Origin: CAVRXQ01 sp963838845
GTDB taxonomy: Bacteria; Actinomycetota; Acidimicrobiia; Acidimicrobiales; Bog-793
Direction of reading: 5' to 3'
DNA length: 64,000 nucleotides
NCBI GenBank assembly: GCA_963838845.1
Contig: CAWISR010000003.1
Location: forward strand, 1,116,001 to 1,180,000
Positions 16,570 to 25,376 of the stretch are shown here, piece after piece. A program made the position numbers and the translations under genes. Every line of letters starts with the position of its first letter. The first letter of the stretch is position 1. The notes under the pieces are model-generated. The model did not search any database and was not told where the DNA came from. It saw only the letters and a program-made list of their open reading frames with translations.

Positions 16570-16941
16570 GTGACGGTGATCGGCATCGGTATCGACGCCG
16601 TCGACGTTGAGCGCTTCCGCAGGGTTCTCGAACGGCGACCCCGCCTCGCCGAACGCGTGTTCACCGACCGCGAACGGGCGGACATGGCGAACCGCCACGA
16701 CCCTGTCCCGGGTCTCGCGGCGCGGTTCGCGGCGAAGGAAGCGACGATGAAGGCGCTCGGAATCGGAATCGGGTCGATCCGGTTTTCCGAGGTCGGTGTC
16801 GTGCGAGCGACGTCGGGTGCCCCGTCGCTCGAGCTGATCGGCAACGCGGCGAAACGGGCATCTGAGCTGGGAATCGTTGAACTCAAGGTTTCCCTCACCC
16901 ACACCGACACCCATGCCGGCGCGGTTGTCGTCGCCGAATGA
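16570..16941 (+). CDS. acpS: Holo-acyl-carrier-protein synthase
   Basis: AcpS transfers 4'-phosphopantetheine from CoA to the acyl carrier protein. The 123-residue product has 'GIGIDAVDVERF' (magnesium ligand D9) and 'RFAAKEA' (E57), the two signature motifs, and ends with the family segment 'VSLTHTDTHAGAVVVAE'. The start is GTG at 16570; GTG at 16576 is an alternative two codons later. It lies between glmS and nnr, its frequent position in Actinobacteria. Confidence 0.96.
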   Translation: MTVIGIGIDAVDVERFRRVLERRPRLAERVFTDRERADMANRHDPVPGLAARFAAKEATMKALGIGIGSIRFSEVGVVRATSGAPSLELIGNAAKRASELGIVELKVSLTHTDTHAGAVVVAE

Positions 16942-16965
16942 CTCTCTCGTGGGAGGGTTGCTGAC

Positions 16966-18348
16966 GTGAGGCCGGTGCTCACCGCCGGAGAGATGGCCGA
17001 GGTCGACCGGAAGGCGCAGGCAACGGTCCGCATCGAGACCTTGATCGGAAGAGCCGGCTTTCAGGTCGCCCGATACTCGATAGCGGCAATGGGCGGCACC
17101 TACGGTCGCCGCGTCGTAGTCGTCGCCGGAAAGGGACACAACGGCGATGACGGTCGGACCGCCGCGCGCCAACTCGCACAACGGGGCGCCCGCGTGGCGA
17201 TCATTCCGGTCGAAGAGGCCCCCTGGCGCCTGCCCGAATGCGACCTCGTGATCGACGCCGCATTCGGGACCGGATTCCGCGGCGACTACCGCGCGCCGGA
17301 GCCACACCCCGAATCGATTGTTGTGGCGGTCGATATCCCATCCGGTGTCGCGGCCGACACCGGCGCCGCGGGCGAAGATGCGGTGGAAGCGGATCTCACG
17401 GTGACCTTCGGCGCTCTGAAACCCGGGCTCTTGCTTGGTGAAGGTGCGCGGCGCAGCGGAGTCGTCGTCACCGAGGAGATTGGGCTCGACGCGAGCTTGG
17501 CGCGGAGCCATCTCGTTGAAACCGCCGACCTCGGGTCGCTTCCGGCGCGCGAACGGGAAACGAACAAATGGAGAACCGCACTCGGCATCGTCGCGGGATC
17601 TCCAGGCATGTACGGTTCGGCGGCCTTCGCCGCATCCGCGGCCGTACGCGCCGGGGCGGGGATGGTGCGGCTCGGATCTCCGGGCGTGCCTCCTGGGACG
17701 ATCCCAGTCCTCGAAGCTGTGGCGTTCGAACTCCCTGACGAGGATTGGGCGCAAGCCGCGCTCGACGGGTGCGCACGGTGCAAATCGGTCGTCATCGGAC
17801 CGGGACTCGGCCGCCGCGAGTCGACGGGTCGATCGGCAGTCGAGTTCGTCGACCGGATCGACGTGCCGGTGGTGATCGACGCCGACGGTCTCATCGCCTT
17901 TGGCGTCGTTTCCGATGCGGCGAAGATCCTCGGTCGGCGGCACGCGCCGACGGTTCTCACTCCCCACGACGGCGAATTTGCCCGCCTCGCCGGTGAACCC
18001 CCGGGCGTCGACCGGGTAGCCGCGACACGGGACCTCGCGCGGCGCCTCGGCGCGATCGTGCTCCTGAAAGGTTCGACGACGATCGTCGCCACTCCCTCGG
18101 GCGAGGTGCTGTTCGCGACGTCGGGGACGCCGAGCCTCGCGACCGCCGGCACCGGCGATGTCCTCTCGGGGGTCATCGGTGCCTTCATCGCCCGCGGGAT
18201 GGACCCGTTCCACGCCGCCGCGCTCGGTGCACACGTGCACGGCCTGGCCGCGTCGATCGGACTCGCTGAAGGACTCGAGGCTTCGGACCTGCCCCTCCTT
18301 ATTGCCTCGACGTTGTCGAGCTACGTCGAATCGACCGAGCCCGAGTGA
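16966..18348 (+). CDS. nnr: Bifunctional NAD(P)HX epimerase and dehydratase
   Basis: This protein repairs hydrated NADH and NADPH. The N-terminal YjeF-type epimerase domain (about residues 1-205) shows 'GKGHNGDDGRTAARQL' and 'DIPSGVAADTG'; the C-terminal carbohydrate-kinase-like dehydratase domain shows 'GSAAFAASAAVRAGAGMVR', 'LTPHDGEFARL' and 'TAGTGDVLSGVIGAF'. At 460 residues both domains are complete. It starts with GTG after a GGGAGGG and overlaps alr by 4 bp. The same neighbours, between glmS and alr, are known from mycobacteria. Confidence 0.97.
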   Translation: MRPVLTAGEMAEVDRKAQATVRIETLIGRAGFQVARYSIAAMGGTYGRRVVVVAGKGHNGDDGRTAARQLAQRGARVAIIPVEEAPWRLPECDLVIDAAFGTGFRGDYRAPEPHPESIVVAVDIPSGVAADTGAAGEDAVEADLTVTFGALKPGLLLGEGARRSGVVVTEEIGLDASLARSHLVETADLGSLPARERETNKWRTALGIVAGSPGMYGSAAFAASAAVRAGAGMVRLGSPGVPPGTIPVLEAVAFELPDEDWAQAALDGCARCKSVVIGPGLGRRESTGRSAVEFVDRIDVPVVIDADGLIAFGVVSDAAKILGRRHAPTVLTPHDGEFARLAGEPPGVDRVAATRDLARRLGAIVLLKGSTTIVATPSGEVLFATSGTPSLATAGTGDVLSGVIGAFIARGMDPFHAAALGAHVHGLAASIGLAEGLEASDLPLLIASTLSSYVESTEPE

Positions 18349-19553
18349 AAGCCACGTACCGCGAAGCGTGGGCCGAGATCGATCTCGGCGGAGTGCAGCA
18401 CAACGCCCAGCTGCTCTCTCGAATCGTCGCACCGGCGAAGCTCTGCACGGTCGTGAAGGCAGATGGCTACGGCCATGGAGCGATCGAGGTCGCGCGAGCC
18501 GCCCTCGAGGGTGGCGCGCACTCGGTGGGTGTCGCGCTCGCGGAGGAGGCGATCGCGCTGCGCGAAGCCGGCATCGACGCGCCGATCCTGATGTTCACGG
18601 AGCCGACCGAGGCCGCGGCCGAGCCACTCGTCGACGCTGGCGTGACACTCACGCTCTATCGTCCCGACGCGATCACGATCGCGGATCAGGCCGCGCGTCG
18701 GCTCGGCAGGTCGGTACGGGTCCACCTGAAGGTTGACACCGGGATGCACCGGGTCGGGGCGGATCCCGCTGATGCCGTCGCTCTGTGCGAGTCCATCCTC
18801 CGGTCGCCGGTAATGCGCCTCGAGGGACTCTGGACCCACTTCGCCGTGGCCGACGACCCGGACGACGGGTTCACCGACGATCAGCTCTCCCGTTTCGCCC
18901 ACGTCGCGGCGCAGTTGCGCGAGGTGGGCATCGTGCCATCGGTGTTGCACGCGGCGAACTCCGCCGGAGCGATCGCCCACCCGAGGAGCCGCTTCGACCT
19001 TGTCCGCTGCGGCATCGCGTCGTACGGGTACGCGCCGTCGGCGAAGGTGGCACCGGTTCTCACCCGCCAGGTCCAGGCCGTGAGTCCAGGCGAGTCCCTC
19101 ACGCCCGTGCTCTCGCTGAAGGCGCGCGTCCACTTGGTGCGCGACCTCGAGGCGGGTGAACGTGTGAGCTATGGCCGCACGACGCCCTTACCGCGTGATG
19201 GCCGCGTCGCCGTCGTGCCTCTCGGCTACGCCGACGGGGTGACGCGCCGCCTCGGTTCTGCAGGCGGCGAGGTGCTGATCGGCGGAAAACGGCGGCCGAT
19301 CTGCGGGACGGTGACGATGGATCAGCTCATGGTCGATTGCGGCGACGACGACGTCAGGGTCGGCGATCCCGTCGTCCTGATCGGCCGCCAGGTCGGCGAG
19401 GAGATCACCGCTGACGAATGGGCCGAACGGCTCGGGACGATCGCGTACGAGGTGCTATGTGGGATCGGACCGCGCGTTCCGCGGGTTGCGCGACGGCGGA
19501 TCGCGGCTGACGCAGAAGCAAGCGGAGCGGACGCCGTCCCTGTTCGAAGCTGA
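18345..19553 (+). CDS. alr: Alanine racemase
   Basis: This PLP enzyme makes D-alanine for peptidoglycan. The PLP lysine is K38 in 'VVKADGYGHGA'; the second catalytic base is the Tyr in 'RVSYGRTTPL'. The segments 'KVDTGMHRVG', 'VPLGYADGVTR' and 'CGTVTMDQLMVD' are conserved. The 402-residue length includes a C-terminal tail of about 15 variable residues. The GTG start overlaps the nnr stop (GTGA). Confidence 0.98.
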   Translation: MKATYREAWAEIDLGGVQHNAQLLSRIVAPAKLCTVVKADGYGHGAIEVARAALEGGAHSVGVALAEEAIALREAGIDAPILMFTEPTEAAAEPLVDAGVTLTLYRPDAITIADQAARRLGRSVRVHLKVDTGMHRVGADPADAVALCESILRSPVMRLEGLWTHFAVADDPDDGFTDDQLSRFAHVAAQLREVGIVPSVLHAANSAGAIAHPRSRFDLVRCGIASYGYAPSAKVAPVLTRQVQAVSPGESLTPVLSLKARVHLVRDLEAGERVSYGRTTPLPRDGRVAVVPLGYADGVTRRLGSAGGEVLIGGKRRPICGTVTMDQLMVDCGDDDVRVGDPVVLIGRQVGEEITADEWAERLGTIAYEVLCGIGPRVPRVARRRIAADAEASGADAVPVRS

Positions 19554-19598
19554 CCTCAGCCCGAGGGAACCTCCTGGTCAGACGGTTAGCATGGCTGC

Positions 19599-20165
19599 GT
19601 GGTCGCGCTCGCCGAGCTCGAGCGAGCCGCGAAAGCCTGTGTCGCGTGCCCACTTGCTACGGGACGTACGAATGTCGTCTTCGCCGCTGGGTCGCCGCAC
19701 GCTCGACTGATGTTCGTCGGCGAGGGACCGGGTCGAGACGAAGACCTCGCCGGCGAGCCGTTCGTCGGGCGCTCTGGGAAGTTGCTCGACCGGCTGATCG
19801 AAGAGGAGATCGGATTGACCCGCGCCGAGTGCTACATCGCGAACGTCGTGAAGTGCCGGCCGCCGAACAATCGCGATCCACATCCCGACGAGGTCGCCGC
19901 GTGTCGACACTTCCTCGACGGCCAGGTCGAAGCCGTCAACCCCGCTGTCGTCGTCACCCTCGGCAACTTCGCCGCCCGGGCCCTGCTTGGCGGGACCGAC
20001 GGTGTCACGCGACTGCGAGGAAGGACCTATCCGTTCGGCCATCGCGTCCTCGTGCCGACCTTCCATCCCGCCGCGGCGTTGCGCGGTGGCGGCGTTGTGC
20101 TCGCGCAGATGCGGGCCGACTTCGTACGCGCGAAGCGCGTGCTCACCGGGGCCGTCCCCTCATGA
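19599..20165 (+). CDS. Uracil-DNA glycosylase, family 4 (iron-sulfur)
   Basis: The 188-residue product belongs to the family-4 uracil-DNA glycosylases that remove uracil from DNA. Four cysteines (C14, C17, C86, C102) match the 4Fe-4S ligands, 'GEGPGRDEDLAGEPFVG' is the first active-site motif, and 'FHPAAAL' the second. The gene starts at GTG, 45 bases after alr, and its stop overlaps the tsaE ATG. A repair gene joined to the t6A gene group is unusual in the species I can recall. Confidence 0.93.
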   Translation: MVALAELERAAKACVACPLATGRTNVVFAAGSPHARLMFVGEGPGRDEDLAGEPFVGRSGKLLDRLIEEEIGLTRAECYIANVVKCRPPNNRDPHPDEVAACRHFLDGQVEAVNPAVVVTLGNFAARALLGGTDGVTRLRGRTYPFGHRVLVPTFHPAAALRGGGVVLAQMRADFVRAKRVLTGAVPS

Positions 20166-20689
20166 GCAAGCCCGAAATGACCTTCGACGTCGATTCACGT
20201 TCAGTGGAAGACACGCAGCGGATCGGTGCCGCCATCGCGTCGGTGCTCGATCCCGGCGACGTCGTCTTGCTGATCGGTGAGCTCGGTGCGGGAAAGACGA
20301 CGCTCACGAAGGCGATCGTCGAGGCTCTCGGTGTAACCGGCGTTACGAGTCCGACGTTCACGCTGTGTCACCGTTACGACACCTCGCCTCCGATAGCCCA
20401 CGTCGACTGCTATCGAATCGACGACGGTGACGCCCTTGCGGATCTCGCACTCGAAGAGATGCTCGACGACGGATGCGTTGCGATCGTCGAGTGGGGTGAG
20501 CGACTGCGCGAGCGCTTCGGCGGCGAGGCGTTGGAATGCGCGCTCGTGCCCGGACCGGGCGACAGCTTCGATCACCGCCGCGTGACGTTGCGGGCGATCG
20601 GGACGCGCTGGTCGCTTCGCGCCGACGAGTTGCACGATCGCATCACCACGTCGCTTGGGGCGACGCCGATCGGCGGGACGGCGACGTGA
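20162..20689 (+). CDS. tsaE: tRNA t6A biosynthesis ATPase TsaE
   Basis: TsaE is the P-loop ATPase that supports TsaB-TsaD in making threonylcarbamoyladenosine at tRNA position 37. The Walker A motif 'GELGAGKTTLTK' is followed by 'SPTFTLCHRYD', and 'HVDCYRIDD' and 'IVEWGERL' are also typical. The 175-residue length includes a C-terminal extension of about 20 residues beyond the usual end. The ATG overlaps the glycosylase stop, and its end overlaps tsaB by 4 bp. Confidence 0.95.
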   Translation: MSKPEMTFDVDSRSVEDTQRIGAAIASVLDPGDVVLLIGELGAGKTTLTKAIVEALGVTGVTSPTFTLCHRYDTSPPIAHVDCYRIDDGDALADLALEEMLDDGCVAIVEWGERLRERFGGEALECALVPGPGDSFDHRRVTLRAIGTRWSLRADELHDRITTSLGATPIGGTAT

Positions 20690-21384
20690 AGCTCCTCGCG
20701 ATCGAAACGGCGACGCTCAACGTCGGCACCGCCATCTTTGAAGACGACCGGGTACTGGCGGCGACCTTGAGCCGCCCCGGCCGACTGCACGTCGAAACGC
20801 TCCATCCGGCGATCGGACGAGTCCTCGCCGAATCGAACACGCCGCCCGGCGCGCTCGCGGCGATCGCGGTGGACGTCGGGCCGGGGCTGTTCACCGGTCT
20901 GCGCGTCGGCATCGCGGCGGCGAAGGCGTTCGCGTTCGCCTTGTCTCTGCCCGTTGTCGCTGTGCGGAGCACCGAGGCACTTCGTGAGGCAGCCGCGCGC
21001 ACCGTCGGCGATGACGGCGTGATCGTCCCGGTCGTCGACATGCGTCGGGGCGATGTGGCCTGGGAACTCGAAGACGGCGCCGTGGAGCTCGGAACGCCGG
21101 AGACGCTCGCCCTGCGACTCTCCGCCGTTGGTCCGGTCGCGCTCGTCGGGGATGGCGCGTTGCGCCTCGGTGACGAACTCGTTTCCTTGAGTGGCTCGCA
21201 CATCATCGAGAATGAAGCGTTGCTCGCGCCGTCAGCCGAAGCGGTCGGTCGTTTGGGCATTATCCGCCTCGATCAAGGCGTCGTTGAAGACGCGATCTCG
21301 ATCGCGCCGGTGTATCTGCGCCAAGCGGATGCGATTAGCAATTACGAGACGCGAGCCTCCGCGAGGTCAGGAGGGCGGCGGTGA
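20686..21384 (+). CDS. tsaB: tRNA t6A biosynthesis protein TsaB
   Basis: TsaB is the inactive ASKHA-fold partner that dimerises with TsaD. The 232-residue product starts 'VKLLAIETATLNVGTAIFED' and has 'VDVGPGLFTGLRVGIAAAKA', the characteristic segment of the family. It lacks the metal-binding HxxxH motif found in TsaD, as expected. The GTG start overlaps tsaE (GTGA), and the end overlaps rimI in the same way. Confidence 0.95.
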   Translation: MKLLAIETATLNVGTAIFEDDRVLAATLSRPGRLHVETLHPAIGRVLAESNTPPGALAAIAVDVGPGLFTGLRVGIAAAKAFAFALSLPVVAVRSTEALREAAARTVGDDGVIVPVVDMRRGDVAWELEDGAVELGTPETLALRLSAVGPVALVGDGALRLGDELVSLSGSHIIENEALLAPSAEAVGRLGIIRLDQGVVEDAISIAPVYLRQADAISNYETRASARSGGRR

Positions 21385-21962
21385 CACTTCGTCGTTCACG
21401 TCGGCGAGTCGGCCTGCCACTTCCGCCGTGCAACGGCGAGGTCGTCGACATCGTCGAGATGCGCCGCCGCGACATCCCCGCCGTGGTCGCGATCGAACGC
21501 GAGATCTTCGCCGAACCGTGGTCGCAGGGCCTTTACCTCTCCGAGCTCGCGCAGCGCGCCACCCGCCGCTACTACGTCGCCGTCGCGGCCGGGAACGTCG
21601 TCGGGTACGCGGGCGGAATCCTCGTCGCCGGGGAAGCGCACGTGACGACGATCGGCGTCGCCCCGTCTTGGCACAAGCGCAAGATCGGTGCGCGGCTGTT
21701 GTACCGATTCGTCGCGGACGCTCGCGATTGGGGCGCCGCTTCGATCACGCTTGAAGTGCGGATGTCGAATACCCCCGCGCAGCGGCTTTACGAGTGGTTT
21801 GGCTTCGCCCCCGTTGGCGTGCGCAAGAACTACTACGTCGCGACAGGCGAGGACGGCCTCGTGATGCACGTCGCCGACGCCGACTCCGAGGGGTACGGCG
21901 AGCGGCTGCGCGCGATCGGACGTGCGCTCGGCGAGGTCGTCGAGGAACGGACCTCGTCGTGA
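21381..21962 (+). CDS. rimI: Ribosomal-protein-alanine N-acetyltransferase RimI
   Basis: This GNAT-fold acetyltransferase has the acetyl-CoA motif region 'TTIGVAPSWHKRKIGARLL' and 'YEWFGFAPVGVRKNYY', close to RimI, which acetylates the N-terminal alanine of ribosomal protein S18. The 193-residue length is longer than the ~150 of E. coli RimI owing to about 25 extra N-terminal and about 20 extra C-terminal residues. The start is a GTG overlapping tsaB. It lies between tsaB and tsaD, the regular actinobacterial order. Confidence 0.92.
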   Translation: MTLRRSRRRVGLPLPPCNGEVVDIVEMRRRDIPAVVAIEREIFAEPWSQGLYLSELAQRATRRYYVAVAAGNVVGYAGGILVAGEAHVTTIGVAPSWHKRKIGARLLYRFVADARDWGAASITLEVRMSNTPAQRLYEWFGFAPVGVRKNYYVATGEDGLVMHVADADSEGYGERLRAIGRALGEVVEERTSS

Positions 21963-22990
21963 GCTCGCTCGTCCTCGGCATCGAGACATCCTGTGACGAG
22001 ACGGCCGCCGCCGTCGTCGAAGACGGACGCATGATTCGGTCGTCGATCGTCTCGAGCCAGGTCGACCTGCACGCGCGATTCGGCGGTGTCGTCCCTGAAC
22101 TTGCCGGGCGCGCCCATCTCGAGCGGATCACCCCGGTCGTCATCGAGGCCCTCAAAGACGCCGGGATCTCGAAGGACGCGCCGGCTTTGAACGCCGTCGC
22201 CGCGACGACGGGACCCGGACTGGTCGGTGCGTTGCTCGTCGGTGTGTCATACGCGAAGGCCCTCTCGCTCGCGTGGGGGGTGCCGTTCGTCGGCGTGAAC
22301 CACCTCGAAGGTCATCTCTTCGCTTCACTCCTCGAGGAACCCGACATCGAACTCCCGGCGGTCGTGCTGCTCGCCTCGGGTGGTCACACCCTGCTCGTCG
22401 AAATGTCGGCGCCGGGTACCTACGAGATGCTCGGCGAGACCGTGGACGATGCCGCGGGAGAGGCGTTCGACAAGGTGGCGCGCTTTTTGGGCCTGCCGTA
22501 TCCGGGAGGACCGGCGATCGAGCGGCTCGCCGCATCCGGCGATCCGGACGCCGTCCGTTTTCCTCGACCGATGCTCGATGACGGTCTCGCGTTTTCGTTC
22601 TCCGGCCTGAAGACCGCCGTCGTGCGCCACGTGCGGGCCCACCCCGACATCGACAGCGCCGATGTCGCGGCGGCGTTCGAAGAGGCGGTCGTCGACATCT
22701 TGGTGACGAAGGCGATCCGTGCCGCTCGACAGACGGGCGCCCGCTCGGTCTGTCTCGCCGGTGGGGTCGCGGCGAACGGGCCGCTCCGGCAGGCCCTTTC
22801 CTCGGCGGCAATCGCGGCGGGTCTCGGCGTGTTCCTGCCGAGCCCGAAGATGTGCACGGACAACGCGGCGATGATCGCCGCGGCGGCGACGGGACACCTC
22901 TTCGACGCCGGTCCGAGCGATCTTTCGACCGGAGCGGCGCCGGGCCTGCGGCTGTCTCCCCGCCGTCGGATCGAATCCGCAGCTCGCTGA
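21959..22990 (+). CDS. tsaD: tRNA N6-threonylcarbamoyladenosine transferase TsaD
   Basis: TsaD transfers the threonylcarbamoyl group to A37 of ANN-decoding tRNAs. The ASKHA nucleotide motif 'GIETSCDETAAAVVEDG' opens the protein, and iron is bound through H115 and H119 in 'VNHLEGH'. 'GGHTLLVEM', 'FSFSGLKTAV' and 'AGGVAANGPLR' are conserved. At 343 residues it is full length. The GTG start overlaps rimI (GTGA). In mycobacteria groES-groEL come next; here about 10 kb of accessory genes intervene. Confidence 0.97.
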   Translation: MSSLVLGIETSCDETAAAVVEDGRMIRSSIVSSQVDLHARFGGVVPELAGRAHLERITPVVIEALKDAGISKDAPALNAVAATTGPGLVGALLVGVSYAKALSLAWGVPFVGVNHLEGHLFASLLEEPDIELPAVVLLASGGHTLLVEMSAPGTYEMLGETVDDAAGEAFDKVARFLGLPYPGGPAIERLAASGDPDAVRFPRPMLDDGLAFSFSGLKTAVVRHVRAHPDIDSADVAAAFEEAVVDILVTKAIRAARQTGARSVCLAGGVAANGPLRQALSSAAIAAGLGVFLPSPKMCTDNAAMIAAAATGHLFDAGPSDLSTGAAPGLRLSPRRRIESAAR

Positions 22991-22996
22991 CGCACC

Positions 22997-23749
22997 GTGC
23001 GAGACTCGCCGCCGATGGATCGGGACACCTACCTCGCGCACGTCCGCAGCGACGGCAAGCGCCTCATCGAGGTCGCGAAGGGGTCGGCCGCCGCCCCGAT
23101 CCCGAGCTGCCCGGAATGGGACATGCGCGCGCTCGTCGGCCACGTGGCGTCGGTCCATGCCTGGGTGGCGAACATTCTCGAGAACGACCTGCAGACGCGC
23201 CCCGACCTCCGTCGCGTCGACGAGCTAGTCGGCCACTTCGACGACGTCGCGGCGGACTACGAATCGAACTTCGCTCGCCTTCTCGCCGCGCTCGAGGCGA
23301 CGACAGATGACGACGTGGTCTGGAACTGGTCCGATCGGAAGCCCGCGCCTGCTGCGTTTTGGTTCCGTCGGATGGCTCAGGAGACCGTGATCCACCGAGT
23401 CGACGCGGAGCTCGGCGCCGGCGTTCCTTCGCCGATCGACGCGCCACTCGCCGCCGACGGAATCGGCGAGTTTCTCGGCCTGCTGCAGCGCTTCATCGTC
23501 TACGAACCCGTGGAAGCGATGTCCGGCTCGATCGCCTTTGCGACGACCGACGTCGGGGACGAATGGCGACTCGCACTCGCGCCGGACCACGTCGAGTTCA
23601 TCGAGGACGAGGTCGACGCGACCGTGCGCGGTGCTGCTTCGGACCTGTATTTGTGGGTGATGCACCGTGACGACGGCGACACCGCACTGCTCAGTGTTGG
23701 CGGTGATCGCGAGGTCGTCGAGCGGTGGCGAAACGTGAAGTTCGCTTGA
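22997..23749 (+). CDS. Maleylpyruvate-isomerase-family (mycothiol-dependent, DinB-fold) protein
   Basis: The 250-residue product matches the actinobacterial family of mycothiol-dependent maleylpyruvate isomerases in outline. It has a four-helix DinB-like domain with 'CPEWDMRALVGHVASVHAWV' and 'RMAQETVIHRVDAELGAG', whose histidines would bind a divalent metal, and then an alpha/beta C-terminal domain. The actual substrate is unknown. Translation may start at GTG 22997 or, better matched to homologues, ATG 23015. It lies six bases after tsaD. Confidence 0.85.
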   Translation: MRDSPPMDRDTYLAHVRSDGKRLIEVAKGSAAAPIPSCPEWDMRALVGHVASVHAWVANILENDLQTRPDLRRVDELVGHFDDVAADYESNFARLLAALEATTDDDVVWNWSDRKPAPAAFWFRRMAQETVIHRVDAELGAGVPSPIDAPLAADGIGEFLGLLQRFIVYEPVEAMSGSIAFATTDVGDEWRLALAPDHVEFIEDEVDATVRGAASDLYLWVMHRDDGDTALLSVGGDREVVERWRNVKFA

Positions 23750-25209
23750 GGCGGAAGGACCGCGGGGCGGCAGAGCCGACTCGGGCGGTCGTCGTCGGTT
23801 CGGGACCGAACGGCCTCGCGGCTGCGATCGAGCTCGCCCGCCACGGTCTCGAGGTGGAGGTCCTCGAGGGTGCGGCGACTCCGGGCGGCGGCTGCCGCAG
23901 CGCAGCGGTCACCGAAGCAGGCTTCGTGCACGACCTCTGCTCGGCGGTTCACCCGCTGCTCGCGGAGTCCCCCTTTTTTCGTGAGCAGGCTCTCGCTTCG
24001 CGCGGCGTCGAGTTGCTGGTTCCCGAGGTCGCCGTCGCCCACCCGCTCGACGGTGGGCGGGTTGGCGCGGTGCGGGTAAGCGTCGAGGAGACCGCCGCGT
24101 CGCTCGGCGCGGACAACGACCCGTATCGGCGAGTTTTCGCCTGGATGGTGCGCGACCGCGAGAAGCTCATCCCGACCCTGCTCGCACCGATCCGCACGCC
24201 GCCGGTCCATCCGGTGCCGGCAGCACGCTTCGCCGCGCTCGGTCTTCGCTCGGCGCGCCACCTCGCCCGACGATTCACCTCGGACGAGGCGCGTGGAATT
24301 GTCGCCGGCGTCGCCGCGCACTCGATGCTCGCGCTCGACCAACCCCTGACGGCATCGTTCGCTCTCCTGCTCACGACGCTCGCGCACTCGACGGGATGGC
24401 CGATCGTGCGCGGCGGGAGCTCGTTCATCGTCGATGCGCTCGTGGGGGAGCTCGAAGCGCTCGGCGGGAAGGTGACGTGCGAAACCCGAGTGAACTCGCT
24501 CTCCGACGTTGGGCCCGCCGACGTCGTGCTCTTCGACGTCGCTCCGAGCGCACTCGCCCGCATCGCCGGCGACGCGCTCCCGACCCGCTACCGGCGTGCG
24601 CTCGAGCGCTTCCGGAACGGACCGGGCGTCTTCAAGATCGACTACGCGTTGAGCGAAGCCGTTCCGTGGAGTTCGCCTGCGTGTCGCGTCGCTGGGACGG
24701 TGCACGTCGGCGGTTCGTTCGAGGAGGTGGCGCGCGCCGAAGCCGATGTCGCCCAAGGCCATCATCCGGACCGGCCCTTCTGCATCGTCGTGCAGGCGAG
24801 CGTGGTCGACCCGTCGCGCGCGCCCGCGGGGCGGGCGACGTTGTGGGCGTACTGCCACGTCCCGAACGGGTCGGACGTCGACATGACCGGGCGGATCGAG
24901 GCCCAGATCGAACGGTTCGCCCCCGGCTTCCGGCAGGTCGTCACGGCCCGAGCGACGCGTGGCCCGGCACAGCTCGAGGCCGAGAACCCGAACGACGTCG
25001 GCGGCGATATCGCGGGGGGTTCGTCGGATCTGCTCCAGACGATCTTCCGGCCGGTTATGCGGTGGAACCCGTACCGCACCCCGATCCACGGCGTCTACCT
25101 CTGCTCGGCGTCGACGCCACCGGGCGGTGGAGTGCACGGCATGTGCGGCTTGCACGCCGCACAGACGGCGCTTTCTGACCTCCGCCACCGCGCCCGGGAC
25201 CGAGTCTGA
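23725..25209 (+). CDS. Phytoene-dehydrogenase-like FAD-dependent oxidoreductase
   Basis: The 494-residue product has an N-terminal dinucleotide-binding motif 'VVVGSGPNGLAAAIELARHG' with an acidic residue following in 'VEVLEG', and the C-terminal segment 'GVYLCSASTPPGGGVHGMCG' typical of the carotenoid-desaturase-like branch of amine oxidases (close to PYROXD2-type proteins). The substrate cannot be deduced, and no carotenoid genes lie nearby. Start is GTG 23725, overlapping the upstream gene by 25 bases, or TTG 23746; both precede the FAD motif by a basic stretch. It may form an operon with the DinB-fold gene. Confidence 0.82.
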   Translation: MAKREVRLRRKDRGAAEPTRAVVVGSGPNGLAAAIELARHGLEVEVLEGAATPGGGCRSAAVTEAGFVHDLCSAVHPLLAESPFFREQALASRGVELLVPEVAVAHPLDGGRVGAVRVSVEETAASLGADNDPYRRVFAWMVRDREKLIPTLLAPIRTPPVHPVPAARFAALGLRSARHLARRFTSDEARGIVAGVAAHSMLALDQPLTASFALLLTTLAHSTGWPIVRGGSSFIVDALVGELEALGGKVTCETRVNSLSDVGPADVVLFDVAPSALARIAGDALPTRYRRALERFRNGPGVFKIDYALSEAVPWSSPACRVAGTVHVGGSFEEVARAEADVAQGHHPDRPFCIVVQASVVDPSRAPAGRATLWAYCHVPNGSDVDMTGRIEAQIERFAPGFRQVVTARATRGPAQLEAENPNDVGGDIAGGSSDLLQTIFRPVMRWNPYRTPIHGVYLCSASTPPGGGVHGMCGLHAAQTALSDLRHRARDRV

Positions 25210-25376
25210 GCAGTTCGCCAGGGCGAGGGATGCCTCCGGGCGGCAGGTGATGCCTGCCCCCTCGCTGGACACCGGACGACACCCTTTCCGAGCTGGCCGT
25301 TTCGCTGCACACTGGCTGCACGATCGCCCGTGCATCGCGCGGGTGGAGCGGGCCCGAGGGCCCGGTTTGGGGGGCG

